The position numbers were made by a program, and so were the translations under genes. Below, piece after piece: positions 41,844 through 52,219 of a stretch of DNA of 64,000 bases (position 1 is the stretch's first letter; each line of letters begins with the position of its first letter). Origin of the DNA: Azorinus chamasolen (taxonomy: Eukaryota; Mollusca; Bivalvia; Cardiida; Solecurtidae); NCBI GenBank assembly GCA_963576725.1, contig OY755252.1:51051059-51115058 (forward strand), read 5' to 3'. The notes beneath the pieces are model-generated. The model ran no database searches. It was not told the origin of the DNA and saw only the letters and a list, made by a program, of their open reading frames with translations.

Positions 41844-43553
41844 ACAAGAGATGTTTGTAAAACATGTATACCCCCGACCCCCTGACCTTTGATCTAGTGA
41901 CCTCAACTATAGAGGTCATCTAGCGGTCATGACTAATCACCACAGCAACTTTGAATATCCTAAGCCAAACCACTGATCATTTATTGATCTGAAAACATTT
42001 CACATATTAAGGTCATGGTGACCTTGACCTTTGACCTAGTGACCTCAACAACTTTAAGGGTCATCAAGTGGTCACAACCAACTACTACAGCAAGTTTGAA
42101 GATCCCGAACCAAACCATTGAGCAGTTATTAATTGGAAACCATTTCATCAGTAAAGGTCATGATGACCTTGATATTTAACCTAGTGACCTCAAAATCAAT
42201 AGGGGTCATCTAGTTGTCATGACCAACCACCTCAGCAAGTTTGAAGATCCTAAGCCAAACCCTTGAGCAGTTATTAATAACAAACCATTTCACCATTTAA
42301 GGTCATGGTGACCTTGACCTTTGACCTAGTGACCTCAACAACTTTAGGGGTTATCAAGGGGTCACAACCAACCACCACAGCAAGTTTGAAGATCCTAACC
42401 CAAACCCTTGAGCAGTTATTGATTGCAAACCATTTCACCAGTTAAGGTCATGGTGACCTTGACCTTTGACCTAGTGCCCTAAAAAACAATAGGGCTCATC
42501 TAGTTGTCATGACCAACCACCTAAGCAAATTTGAAGATCCTAAGCCAAACCCTTGAGCAGTTATTGATCAGAAACCATTTTACAAGTTAAGGTCATGGTG
42601 ACCTTGACCTTTGACCTAGTGACCTCAAATACAATAGGGGCCATCCAGTTGTCATGACCAACTACAGCAGCAAGTTTGAAGATTCTAAGCCAAACCCTTG
42701 AGCAGTTATTGGTCGGAAACCATTTGACCATTTAAGAGCGTGGTGACCTTGACCTTTGACCTAGTGACCTAAAAAGCAATAGGGGTCATCTAGTGGTCAT
42801 TACCAACCACCACAGCAAATTTGAAGATCCTAGGCCAAATCCTTGAGCAGTTATCGATCGCAAACCATTTCACCCTTTAAGGTCATGGTGACCTTGACCT
42901 TTGACCTAGTGACCTAAAAAACTACTGGACTAATCTAGTTATCATGACCAACCACCTAAGCAAATTTGAAGATCCTAAGCCAAACCCTTGAGCAGTTATT
43001 GATCAGAAACCATTTTACCAGTTAAGGTCATGGTGACCTTGACCTTTGACCTAGTGACCTCAAAATCAATAGGGGTCATCCAGTGGTCATTACCAACTAC
43101 CACAGCAAGTTTGAAGATTCTAAGCTGAACCCTTGAGCAGTTATTGATCGGAAACCATTTAACCATTTAAGGTCATGGTGACCTTGACCTTTGACCTAGT
43201 GACCTCAAAATCAATAGGGGTCATGTAGTGGTCATGACCAACCACCACAGCAAGTTTGAAGATCCCATGCCAAACCCTTGAGCAGTTATTGATCGGAAAC
43301 TATTTCACCATTTTAGATCATGGTGACCTTGACCTTTGACCTAGTGACCTAAAAAACAATAGGGGTCATCTACTTGTCATGACCAACCACCACAGCAAGT
43401 TTGAAGATTCTAGGCCAAGTCGTTTATTAGTTATCGTTCGGAAACCATCGATCTACCGACCGACCGACAGACCGACCGACCGACCGACCGACCTACCGAC
43501 CGACATGTGCAAAGCAATATACCCCCATTTTTTCAAAAGGGGGGTATAATAAA
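41844..43553 (+). mobile_element. Helitron-like element H16 with clustered nuclear-receptor-type half-sites
   Basis: Starts ACAAGAGATGTTTGTAAAAC and ATACCCCCGACC. About eleven ~145-bp cores: GGTCATGGTGACCTTGACCT, TTGACCTAGTGACCTCAA, CATGACCAACCACCACAGCA, AAGTTTGAAGATCCTAAGCC, TTGAGCAGTTATTGATCGGA. Then (ACCG)n at 43447-43505 and the end hairpin ATACCCCC...GGGGGTATAATAAAA. No protein. Confidence 0.8.
42010..43345 (-). promoter_or_regulatory. Tandem AGGTCA half-sites (DR2-DR1-DR0), eight to nine clusters
   Basis: On the minus strand each good core reads AGGTCACTAGGTCAAAGGTC followed by AAGGTCA: four AGGTCA half-sites spaced 2, 1 and 0. Clusters lie near 42010, 42310, 42450, 42600, 42745, 42890, 43035, 43180 and 43325; the 42450 cluster has one changed half-site. 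DR1 is the classical site of RXR/HNF4/COUP-TF-type receptors, and TCAAGGTCA of ERR/NR5A. Binding in vivo is unproven. Confidence 0.5.
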
Positions 43554-43655
43554 ATTGACGGACCGGTGTCAATGAAACAATAATATACATGTAAGTACTA
43601 GACAAAAAGATTCTCCTCTGTTTGCAAATGCTTTAAAATGTGTTAAACTACTATT

Positions 43656-43886
43656 ATAACCCTTTCCTCCATAGGCATATTTTTAGACCCAACCTCTTTG
43701 ACTGAATCTACCCAAAAGGAGCATTCACTAGAGAAAAGGAAAACAATTAGATTTTTGTAGTTTGAAACCATTGTGATAAATAGAGCATTTGTTCCTATAG
43801 GAGCAAATGCTCTATTTATCACAATGATTCAACAGGTGATTTTTACAGAGGCGTAGAAAGGCGTATTTATGGAGGAAAGGGTTAAG
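43656..43886 (+). mobile_element. Family B MITE (full length)
   Basis: AACCCTTTCCTCCATAGGCA ... AAAAGGAGCATTCACTAGAG ... palindrome GATAAATAGAGCATTTGTTC / GGAGCAAATGCTCTATTTAT ... GAGGCGTAGAAAGGCGTATT ... GGAGGAAAGGGTTAA. Best intact copy of this family here. Confidence 0.85.
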
Positions 43887-44238
43887 AGTTGCTATCTAAT
43901 TGGAATGTACAACTTTAGAAGTCCAAGGAATATCCATGCCAAGCCTTATCACTTTCGGACAGATGGTTTTTGATGATTATTTTTTGAATAAAAAGTTAAT
44001 AGACAGATCATGGATGACAGATAGTAAATGGTCACAATAACTCACTCTGAGCAATACAGTCAGAGCTCAGATGAGCTAAACACTATAGGAGTCTGCTCGG
44101 TTTGCTTATGAAATAAGTTTCTGTCAGGATGAAAATACTCTTGTTCATTAAGTGCTATTTTAAAAATTCAGTGAATTAATTTTCATATCAATTTATTTCT
44201 TGCCTGAATAATCATCCAGTAAAGGGTCCATCTATGAA

Positions 44239-44462
44239 TCTTTACTCTATGAATATTCATGTAAGAAATAATGACATCATGAATACTTATTAGATTGTTA
44301 TAATAGCATATGGGAAATGGAATTTTTGGTCATGGCAGAAACTGTAGAATCATATCTATATTATATCATGAGCAAACAGAGCAGACCTAGATCAGATGGC
44401 TCCAACAGATCTACTCTGTTTGCAAAGGGTCAGAAAGGCATATTTATGGAGTAATGGGTTAA
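44239..44462 (+). mobile_element. Family A MITE
   Basis: CTTTACTCTATGAATATTCA, TTTTTGGTCATGGCAGAAAC, AGCAAACAGAGCAGACCTAG, GATCAGATGGCTCCAACAGA, ending ATTTATGGAGTAATGGGTTAA. 44463-45049 holds only dispersed fragments: a CAGCTTGGATCTAGATGAGA fold-back word at 44606, and a partial palindrome at 44800-44880 (GACAGCTCCTGAAGGAACCC). No gene seen. Confidence 0.7.
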
Positions 44463-45049
44463 TGACTCAGTTAACCTCCAACCTGTAGACAACATTGACA
44501 GGGATGGCATTGTAATAGCTAGCCTAATGGTTGTCATTACATGATGACAAATACTCATTAGCCCTTCATCTCCCTAAGCATGACTTGACTCACATCTTCA
44601 AACAGCTTGGATCTAGATGAGAATCGCATTGGGATTAAACTTTAAAGCCATTTGACACTCTGACTCAGTCAAAAGTTTCTCAGAAGATTGTTTAAATTTC
44701 AAGAAGTCAAATTTGCACCGTATTCCAATTTGAGCAGACATCTTTTTTTCCAGCTGAGTAAGGGTTAATATCCTGAATGTGGGACATGCATGCACTCGAA
44801 TTTGCAAGCAGTGTAGACCCAGACTGGACAGCTCCTGAAGGAACCCTCTGATCTTGGTCAGCACTGTTTTTCAATCAAAATTCCCTAGAAAGTTTATGCC
44901 TTTCACACTGAGTGGACATTGTAGTTAAACACTGATAGGCTAGCCCATTCCGAAAAGTTAGCACTGTAAGGGTCAAACATGATACATGACCAACAGCCAG
45001 TAGTCATCATCAAACTCGCATGTGAGTAATACATATAATTATTAATAGC

Positions 45050-45553
45050 CCTTAACAATCCCCCTTCATGTTAGAAATGATGACATAATGAATATTTATT
45101 AGGTGAATATGTACATATAATGTTTAGTATTGGTAGAAACTGCAGAGTCAGATCTATTATAAATAATTTCATAAGCAAACAGAGCTCCTATGGGAGCCTT
45201 CTGATCTGGGTCTACTTTGTTTACAAAGGTGTGAAAAGTGTTTGCATGAAGAAACGGTTAACTCTTGCCACTCTAACTAACTTATGTGACAGTTTGCATC
45301 CAGATGAGAGTAACTCCATGCCTCATGTTTTGGCCATGGTATATACTGTAGAATCACATCTACATGTAAGTTATACATGTAGGATAAGCAAACACTGACA
45401 CAGCAGACCCTGATCAGACCAGTTATACATGTATGATAAGCAAACACTGACACAGCAGACCCTAATCAGACCACAGCTACAGGAGCCGTCTAATCAGGGG
45501 TTACTCTATTTGCAAAGGTGTACAATGGTGTATTTATGGAGTAAAGGGTTAAG
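45050..45553 (+). mobile_element. Two family A MITEs, the second with a duplicated core segment
   Basis: The first copy (45050-45262): GAAATGATGACATAATGAAT to GCATGAAGAAACGGTTAAC. The second (about 45343-45553): the stretch GATAAGCAAACACTGACACA / GCAGACCC occurs twice (45384 and 45434), a tandem duplication next to the palindrome, before CAGGAGCCGTCTAATCAGGG and TTATGGAGTAAAGGGTTAA. Confidence 0.65.
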
Positions 45554-45586
45554 AATTAAAGCAGCTAACAGTATCAGTATTTACAG

Positions 45587-45707
45587 GCAAAAGTTACTTG
45601 AGTGTTTCAAGGCTTATACATTCCACAAAGATTGCTCTTTTTCTGTGGTCTTCATCAATGTTTATTTGATTGGATTTCTTGTGATAATATACTTCTTTTT
45701 AGCATAA
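45587..45707 (+). CDS. Candidate terminal exon with C-terminal membrane helix
   Basis: AACAGTATCAGTATTTACAG is a fair acceptor. A 121-nt open stretch follows: one base, 39 codons and TAA. It begins QKLLECFKAYTFHKDC and ends in about 23 hydrophobic residues (start SFSVVFINVYLIG), like a tail-anchored protein. No family recognised and no poly(A) signal is clear downstream. AT-rich DNA easily encodes such residues, so it may be chance. Confidence 0.3.
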
Positions 45708-45854
45708 AAACAAAGTATTTATGTAACTTTTAGGCATTGTTAAGATTTGTTGCAAGTAGAGACAGTTATTTTTACACTGCTTGGATAATCTGGCTTCAGG
45801 GTTTTTGAAATTGTTGCTGACAACGTATAATTTAGCACCAAAGTCCAATGGTAT

Positions 45855-46290
45855 TCAACCCTTTTTTTTACGTTTTACTTGTTTATTAAGCTTTTTTATG
45901 CCTTTGCAAACAAAAGAGACCCAGATAAACCGAGAGCAGTCTGATCAGGGTTTGCTCTATATGCTTGTATTTTATAGATCAGATTCTTTGCATGGCAATG
46001 AATTCATTATGGTGGGTGGAGTCTTGCATAAATTGATAGTTAACCAACAAGTAAAGGGTTAAAAACTGATTGTAGGTCTCTTCATTGATAATGAATAACA
46101 TATTCAGACTAATAATTTCTAATTGACAGTTTGACATTCTGACCCTGTTTTGGAAAGAAATCTTTAGAATTTCAAAGAAACGACAATTATATAATTATAA
46201 GCAAACCGAGCAGACCCTACAGGAGCCATCTGATCTGGGTCTACTGTTTCCAAAGGAGTAGAAAGGAGTATTTATGGAGTAACAGGTTAA
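45855..46290. mobile_element. Family A MITE (reverse) and a partial forward copy
   Basis: 45855-46066 in reverse: AACCCTTTTTTTTTACG, ATGCCTTTGCAAACAAAAGA, GCAGTCTGATCAGGGTTTGC, ending AACAAGTAAAGGGTTAA. 46190-46290 forward core: AAGCAAACCGAGCAGACCCT, ACAGGAGCCATCTGATCTGG, ending GGAGTAACAGGTTAA. 46291-46739 is AT-rich with no gene seen. Confidence 0.6.
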
Positions 46291-46739
46291 CCCTTTCCCT
46301 GTAGACAGGTATTTAATTGTAGCTTATTCAATAATGCATGATTAAAGTTATGCAGAAAGCTATAGCTCAAATACGAGTTGTCTGCATTACATTCTGCATT
46401 ATACTATCTAGTATCTACTTTTGAAAAATCTATGTTTATCAATAGATGGCTGCTATAGAGAGGCTCCGCTGTATATTTTTATGTACATGATGAACTAGTT
46501 AGCTCATACATTCTCTACGATTTATCTTTCTTTGTCAATAATTATTACTATGGTAACAAATAATACAAGAAGTATAAAGTTTCCAGCACCAGCTGTATAC
46601 GATTCTCCTTAATCAATCTGAACACTTAACTATGAACTTTTTGAAGCTCAAAGGGACTGGTTTGAGTTCTCTAAGCAATTTTTATTATACATGTACCGGT
46701 ACATATAATTTCTGGACAGGTGTACATACGAACTTAGTA

Positions 46740-46975
46740 CCCCCTTTTTAACCCTATCCCTCATATACAGGCTAAATGTATTTTTAGACCCAGCCACAAT
46801 CTACTGAAAAGGAGAATTTAATAGAAAAAGGAAAGTTTTTGAGCTGTGTAACTTTGAAACCAGTGATAAACAGAACATTTGTTTGTATGGAGTAAATGCT
46901 ATATTTTTCACAAAGGTTTCAAAAGTGACTTTTTCAGAGTCGTCAAAAGGTGTCAGTTTGAGGGAATGGGTTACA
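46740..46975 (+). mobile_element. Degenerate family B MITE
   Basis: TTTAACCCTATCCCTCATAT, TTTTTAGACCCAGCCACAAT, ACTGAAAAGGAGAATTTAAT, CAGTGATAAACAGAACATTT, TATTTTTCACAAAGGTTTCA, ending TTTGAGGGAATGGGTTACA. Confidence 0.7.
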
Positions 46976-47029
46976 TGTAAAACCATTTCAACTAGAAGCT
47001 ACATGTACCACAGTGGATAGGAAATAAAC

Positions 47030-47238
47030 ACAGTAAAAACTTAATACTACGAAATTTCATTAATGAAGAATTTAATATGTCTTTGTAGCCAGGTGGCAGC
47101 TTAATGCAGAGTGAAAGCCATGCAGAAAGCTCCTACAGGAGCTTTCTGCATGACTTTCACCCTACATTAAGCTGCCAGCTGTCTTAAAGATTGATGATAT
47201 ATGTATTTGAGTTTTTATATAATCAAGATTTTACTGTA
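47030..47238. mobile_element. Mariner-type MITE, family C, with CTCCTACAGGAG palindrome
   Basis: Ends ACAGTAAAAACTTAA and TTAAGTTTTTACTGT-like (AATCAAGATTTTACTGTA). The middle 47092-47182 is a long palindrome (GCAGCTTAATGCAGAGTGAA ... CATTAAGCTGCCAGCTGTCT) centred on AAAGCTCCTACAGGAGCTTT. Apart from that centre it shares nothing with families A and B. It lies 38 bp upstream of the exon at 47277. Confidence 0.7.
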
Positions 47239-47276
47239 CTGAACCATTTGGGTCATTTTTTGTGACTCTCTTGCAG

Positions 47277-47354
47277 GACTATTTCCTCTGGTGGACGTTG
47301 GGAAATATGTGTGTGGAGCGTCAGAATGGCCCGAATTTAAAGCGAAAATAGACG
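47277..47354 (+). CDS. Internal coding exon of a plus-strand host gene, unknown family
   Basis: TTTTTTGTGACTCTCTTGCAG is a strong acceptor and GACG|GTGTGTACAT a usable donor. The 78-nt exon (phase 1-1) is open as LFPLVDVGKYVCGASE, then WPEFKAKID, a mixed, non-repetitive sequence with normal amino-acid composition. No upstream repeat explains it. It is phase-compatible with the exon at 49516-49596. I do not recognise the family. Candidate exon by splice sites and composition; not supported by transcript data here. Confidence 0.5.
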
Positions 47355-48009
47355 GTGTGTACATACTTTTGTGTGTAGCGAAAAAAGTCAACATTCTTGA
47401 CCTTGTTTTCTGGTGATCTAGAGACTGTGTTTAGACTAAATATGAATGTGTTAAGAGGGTCTTACCCAAATCTATGCCTGGAAGTAGCTAGGGGATGCAA
47501 AAAATGGCAGCCTGTTTTTACATAGAATAAAGAAGGGCAAAAGTGACCGGGCTCACACCTGTAGATAACAGTGCTTCCTGGCAACTACAGAATGTCCATT
47601 CGTAGTTCAGCACCTGACATGAAACTAGGGAAAAACAATGGGAAAATACCTGCCAGTTTTACAATCACAATCTCAACCCTTTACATGTATATGCAGGAAG
47701 CAAGTTATCTGTCATTTGCAAACAGTACAGACCAATTTCAGGGGGCTCCTCTTAGGATCTGTCTATTTGTCATTCAAACGCTGCTAAAGTTATACCTTTT
47801 CATACTGAATGAACTGTACAGTTAAACAATGAAGTGAAGTAATACATTTTTATGTTCCAAGGTTGATTGGTTGGTTGTGTTGAATAGCATCCAAATCTGC
47901 CAACTATGGACTAACTGGACATCCCAGAGAGACAGGAGTGGATACAGATAAAATCAAAGTACTGATAGTACTGAAGGGGTCTGTGTTTTTGGAAAGAAAA
48001 AGTGCTGAA

Positions 48010-49510
48010 TACTGTAGAACCTCTCTAAACCGGACGAAATATAAACATTAAGGCTGGGCGTTAAAGACTGCTGCATGCTGACCAATTATACAAAAAGAGG
48101 GCATGAAAGGCCCCGACATCGCTCACCAGAAAATCAGGAGAAGATTTTCAAAGTTTTCACTATGTGTTTCTATAGAAAACTAGCCAGCCCTGGCGAGGGC
48201 CAATTTTGACCCAAGGGGCATAATTTATGTAACTTTTGTAGAGGACCTCAAGTGAAGAAAATTTAAGAAACTGTAAATGAAAACATATAACAATGCAAAT
48301 CTAAAGAAGGGCATGTACAAAAGTATGTATACCCTCTCCCTGGGCAAATTGGTTGGATTTCAGAAAGAATAAATTAATCTATACATGTACTTATATTCAA
48401 AATTTCAGATATTTTCATTACACCTTCATGAGTTATTATTATTCATATCTTAATTTATTTTCAACCCTTCCCCTGTTCTATGTTTATTCAAAATTTAAAT
48501 ATTCATGGACAAAATAGTTATCATGAAATATGGAAGGTGGGACAGTGTAGCCATTTTAGAAAGTAAAGAAACATCTTTCAAATTCCATTGACAAACAGAG
48601 CGGACCCTGATCAGACAGCTGCTATAGGGGCCGTCTGATCTGGGTCTGCTCTGTTTGCAAATGTGTGAAAAGGTGTTAACATGAAGGAGAGGTTTAGTAA
48701 ACATATACTACCAACAAGGGAGGCAACCCAGTTGTTATCAAAAAAAGGGTAAAGGGAGATAACCTACCATTAAATGTATGCTAAAAATAGACACCAGCAC
48801 ATGTTTATAAATAGCCACTTGTAAGTCAGCTTTGAAAAACTTGCTACCCCTGGGGTGGGGCCAATTTTGACCCTAGGGGCATGATTTATATAACTGTTGT
48901 AGAAGACCTGAACATAATGCTATGTGCCAAATATGAAAGCTATGAACCATACAGTTTTAGAGGAGAAGATTTTAAAAGTTCACTATATGTTTCTATTGAA
49001 AACTGCCCACCCCTGGGGCGGGCCAATTTTGACCACAGGGCCATAATTTATATAACTTTTGAAGAGGACCTAAACATGATGCTTTGTGCCAAATTAAAGC
49101 TAAGATAAAGAACCTTCATGTTTCAGAGGAGAAGATTTTCAAAGTTTTCACTATATGTTTCTATTCAAAACAAGGCAAACCTGGGGCGGGGCCAATTTTG
49201 ACCCCAGGGCCATTATTTATATAACTTTTGTATAGGGCCTACAGATGATGCTATGTGCCAAAGATGAAAGCTGATAACCCTGTAGATTCAGAGGAGAAGA
49301 TTTTTAAAGGTTCAAATTGTTGACGACTGATGATGCACGACGCACGCTGACGGACATCAGGTCATCACAAAAGCTCACCCTGAGCATTTCATGCTCTGGT
49401 GTGCTAAAAAGCTCCTGCAGAAATTTCCGCATCACTGTCAGCCTGCACCTGTTTTGAATCCTTGAAAATAATGGGGTTTTTTCTGTTCGGTTTAGAGAGG
49501 TTCTACTGTA
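48010..49510. mobile_element. Mariner-type MITE opened by a nested Helitron-like element
   Basis: Left end TACTGTAGAACCTCTCTAAA, right end TTTAGAGAGGTTCTACTGTA: inverted termini with TA at each edge. Inner flanks (TGCATGCTGACC; CTGTCAGCCTGCACCTG) also pair. The interior is occupied by the composite at 48091-49409. The right end lies 5 bp before the 3' splice site of the exon at 49516. A similar left-end fragment is near 32730 (CCCCTCTAAAGCGAAACTTC). Confidence 0.7.
48091..49409 (+). mobile_element. H2-type element with family D MITE inside (composite block 2)
   Basis: The 5' part (48091-48250) has AAGAGGGCATGAAAGGCCCC and ATCGCTCACCAGAAAATCAG. The middle has TTATTATTATTCATATCTTA, a family D MITE (48465-48700) and GAGGCAACCCAGTTGTTATC. 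The 3' part (about 48830-49409) has GGGGTGGGGCCAATTTTGAC cores and the hairpin CTGAGCATTTCATGCTCTGG plus TGTGCTAAAAA. Same order as 29494-32406. Confidence 0.65.
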
Positions 49511-49515
49511 TTTAG

Positions 49516-49596
49516 GTGGTTTGTTTGCGAGTTATTTCTTATGTTCCCAAATGCTGAAATCTTATCTGGAGGTAGCTGGCGTTTTACATGTTTTAT
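49516..49596 (+). CDS. Candidate internal exon whose acceptor abuts a MITE
   Basis: TTCTACTGTATTTAG is the acceptor and TTTTAT|GTAAGTATTT the donor. The 81-nt exon is open in the frame GLFASYFLCSQMLKSYLEVA, then GVLHVL. It begins with two bases (GT) that complete the G left by the exon at 47277-47354 (Gly codon). Another frame is also open, so frame choice rests on phase. The pyrimidine stretch before AG comes from the MITE terminus. No family recognised. Confidence 0.35.
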
Positions 49597-49668
49597 GTAA
49601 GTATTTCAAACGCAATTTCCAAATTTGAAGTATAACGTACAAGTTGAACAGTGGCAAGAAATCTTGAT

Positions 49669-50590
49669 CAGAGCTCCAGATAAGGTGCGTGATTGCGTTA
49701 TTACGTTATTATTATTCAAATCACGCATTAAAAAATAAATCTATGCGTCATAAAACGTATTGAAAAAATTGATTGCGCAATTGTTCATCTTCCGGAGCGG
49801 GTCAATGTTTTATCCTATACCGGTGCAAGGGTACAATTTACTGATTCACCGATGGTGGGCTTTTTAATTTGTAAACATGTCATCTGGTAGAAAACGAAAA
49901 CTTAACACTGTAGATACGGGTTCATTGTGGAAGTATCTCAAGGTTGAGGAGGAGAACAGTTTGTCTGTAGTAAAATAGATTGTGAGAGGTTTATTAGACG
50001 ATGTTATTAAGGAGAATGCGTCCTAAAAGTCGGTAAACCGCTAGTTCACATTTATGGTGATATTTAGCTACTTTCAGTTTAACGATATCCTGTAAGACGG
50101 CAACCATCACAAAATTAGCATGCTCTCTTACAGCTCGTTGATGAGACTAGTTACATGCCATCATACACCATTTCCATCAAAACTCTTGATGTTTGGAAAC
50201 GCGAATGTCCTTGATTAATGCGGATACGATATACAAGTTATGAAATGTAACACCTGTGTGGCCCATTTTTTATTTTTAAAAATTGAATAATATGGTCTCA
50301 AGAAGGATCAACAAACTTTCAGAGAACAAGTTTCTCAAGGTATTCTATATCAGCAGAACATATTGCTGCTTCTGAAAAGCCAGTAGAGGTACCAGAGCAC
50401 ATCTGATGATGAGTCAATGGATGATTCTTTGCACCAAAACTAGCATGGCATTAAATTATTTAGGACTGTAGATTATTATGCAAGGGAAATGGTGCCAACA
50501 AACCTTGAGTAAACAATTTGCTTCAATTGCAGACAAATCGATTAAAGCGAGACAGCACGCTCCACTTTCTTTAGTGCTGGATAGTGCAGT
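49669..50590 (+). pseudogene. Decayed transposon relic with short coding remnants
   Basis: Begins CAGAGCTCCAGATAAGGTGC and AT-rich terminal sequence with ACGCATT/AATGCGT-like inverted words. At 49877 an ATG opens a 33-codon frame (MSSGRKRKLNTVD, LWKYLKVEEE) to TAG 49976. The same frame then reads 15 more codons to TAA at 50024. A second remnant near 50405-50560 reads SDDESMDDSLHQN and FRTVDYYAREMVPTNLE between stops. The basic N-terminus and acidic stretch recall hAT/BED-type transposase genes, but identity is not established. Confidence 0.4.
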
Positions 50591-50980
50591 GGAAGTCTAA
50601 GTCAGAAAGGGGAGATAACAACAGCAAAATTAATTTTAGGGCTACCTGCCCTTGTGAAATGGGTCCCCCTTGTAATAGTTAATATGTATACCAAAGATGA
50701 ACCAAATATCTTGGACAGTTTCTGAGACATGGACCTGAACATAAAACTTAACCAACAATGAAAATTCTAAGTCGAAAAAGGGGCATGACTATGGCAAAAT
50801 TAATTTTAGGGTTACCTACCCTTGTGAAATGGGTTCCACTTGTGATAGTAAACATACATACCAAATATGAACCAAATACCTTTGATGGTTTCTAAGAAAA
50901 GGACCCTAACAAAAAGGTTAACCAACGCCGACGAGAGGGACATGACAATAAATCCACTTTTTGAAAAAGTGGAGCTAAAA
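50565..50980 (+). mobile_element. Small tandem-core element ending GTGGAGCTAAAAA
   Basis: Two ~165-bp units (GCAAAATTAATTTTAGGGCT, CCTGCCCTTGTGAAATGGGT, ACCAAATATGAACCAAATA), then CGCCGACGAGAGGGACATGA and the end hairpin CCACTTTTTGAAAAAGTGG with AGCTAAAAA. Same terminal logic as the Helitron-like set. 50981-51570 is AT-rich with no gene recognised. Confidence 0.65.
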
Positions 50981-51569
50981 ATTGAGTTTGGACAAACTTG
51001 CTGGGATTCATGATCAATCTTGTATTGAAAATGTAATGTGAATTGATCATAAGACATAAGTAAGCATTCTCACTGTTTTTAACATTGAAAATGGATTTTT
51101 TAGCTAGAGAGTGATCACTCTTTAAGACAAAAATCTAGGGAGTTATTACTCATTGACCCTAATAATTATCTGCAGCTCTGCTTGATCTTCTGAAAAACAT
51201 TATATAAATATATTTATATAAATGTAGAGCTACAAAAATAAGTTTAAAATTAATTAAATATTGGAACCTTGCAAACAATTCAAGTAGATAATCAAGAATG
51301 TTCCTATTGTTTTACAATCTATAATGGTATACTCAAGTTTTGAATAGCTTCAGATCATCTGAAATTATTCACAAATTTTGAAATGGGAGAAAAAAGAGTA
51401 AATGTATTTATGATGGAAATTTTATTGTAGACAATGTCAAGAAAAAGTACAAAACAGCAAATAAACATATGTTTGAAAGATCTGTTTATTTACTTTTACA
51501 AGAAACCGCCAATGTCGGTTATAATAGCCGGATTGCTTGCACTTTTGTTTTGTTTGTAAACCATATACA

Positions 51570-51645
51570 GTGATGTCTCGTTAATCCGGAAACGTTCGTT
51601 CCCGGCGAAATTTCCGGATTAACGAATTTTCCGGATTAACGAATC
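51570..51645. repeat. Inverted GTTAATCCGGA repeats
   Basis: TGATGTCTCGTTAATCCGGA at the left is followed by two inverted copies (TTTCCGGATTAACGAA). It resembles one end of a pogo/mariner-type element; no opposite end seen. Confidence 0.5.
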
Positions 51646-51916
51646 ACCGTCGTATGCTGCAAAATATCAACTCAATCATAAACATTGTATATGTATATGT
51701 ACACATTTACTTTCGCATCAAGAAATCTTTTCTTGTAACGTTCATGTGTGCATATGCCCGTAATAATCGCAAGTCATATCAAAATAATTGCCTTCTTTGT
51801 CGTTCTAAATGCTTTTTGCACCCTATCCATAAGTGTCAGTTCTCTCATTTGAGTAATACAATGTGGATTATCGAATATGCCTGCGGGCAAATTTTGTAAA
51901 ATCGACGTAGGTCTCC

Positions 51917-51966
51917 ATGTTTGACATGACTGGTTTCCCGAATATTCCATCCGCGTACATGTACTT
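51917..51966 (+). CDS. Candidate first coding exon (weak)
   Basis: ATG at 51917 after an in-frame TAG reads MFDMTGFPNIPSAYMY and two bases, then a GTAAGTCGG donor. 16 codons only, no domain, start context TCTCCATG. Included because donor and composition are good; could be chance. Confidence 0.2.
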
Positions 51967-52219
51967 GTAAGTCGGAAGTCGGGAACCAGCCAGCTCACGC
52001 GTGAGTTAGAATCTTAGGGAATCCCTAGCGGGAATCCCCGATAAATATAGCCTTGTAATTTCTGAATTAGCAAATCATTTAAGGTGATTAACAGTTTAAC
52101 GATGGCATCACTGTACCCATTAATAAACCCTGCCCCTAGGCAATATCTGAAAAAAAAAACCAATCCAAAAACACTAAGTTTATCTACTAAATATTTTACC
52201 TTAAAAATCAACTTCAAAA

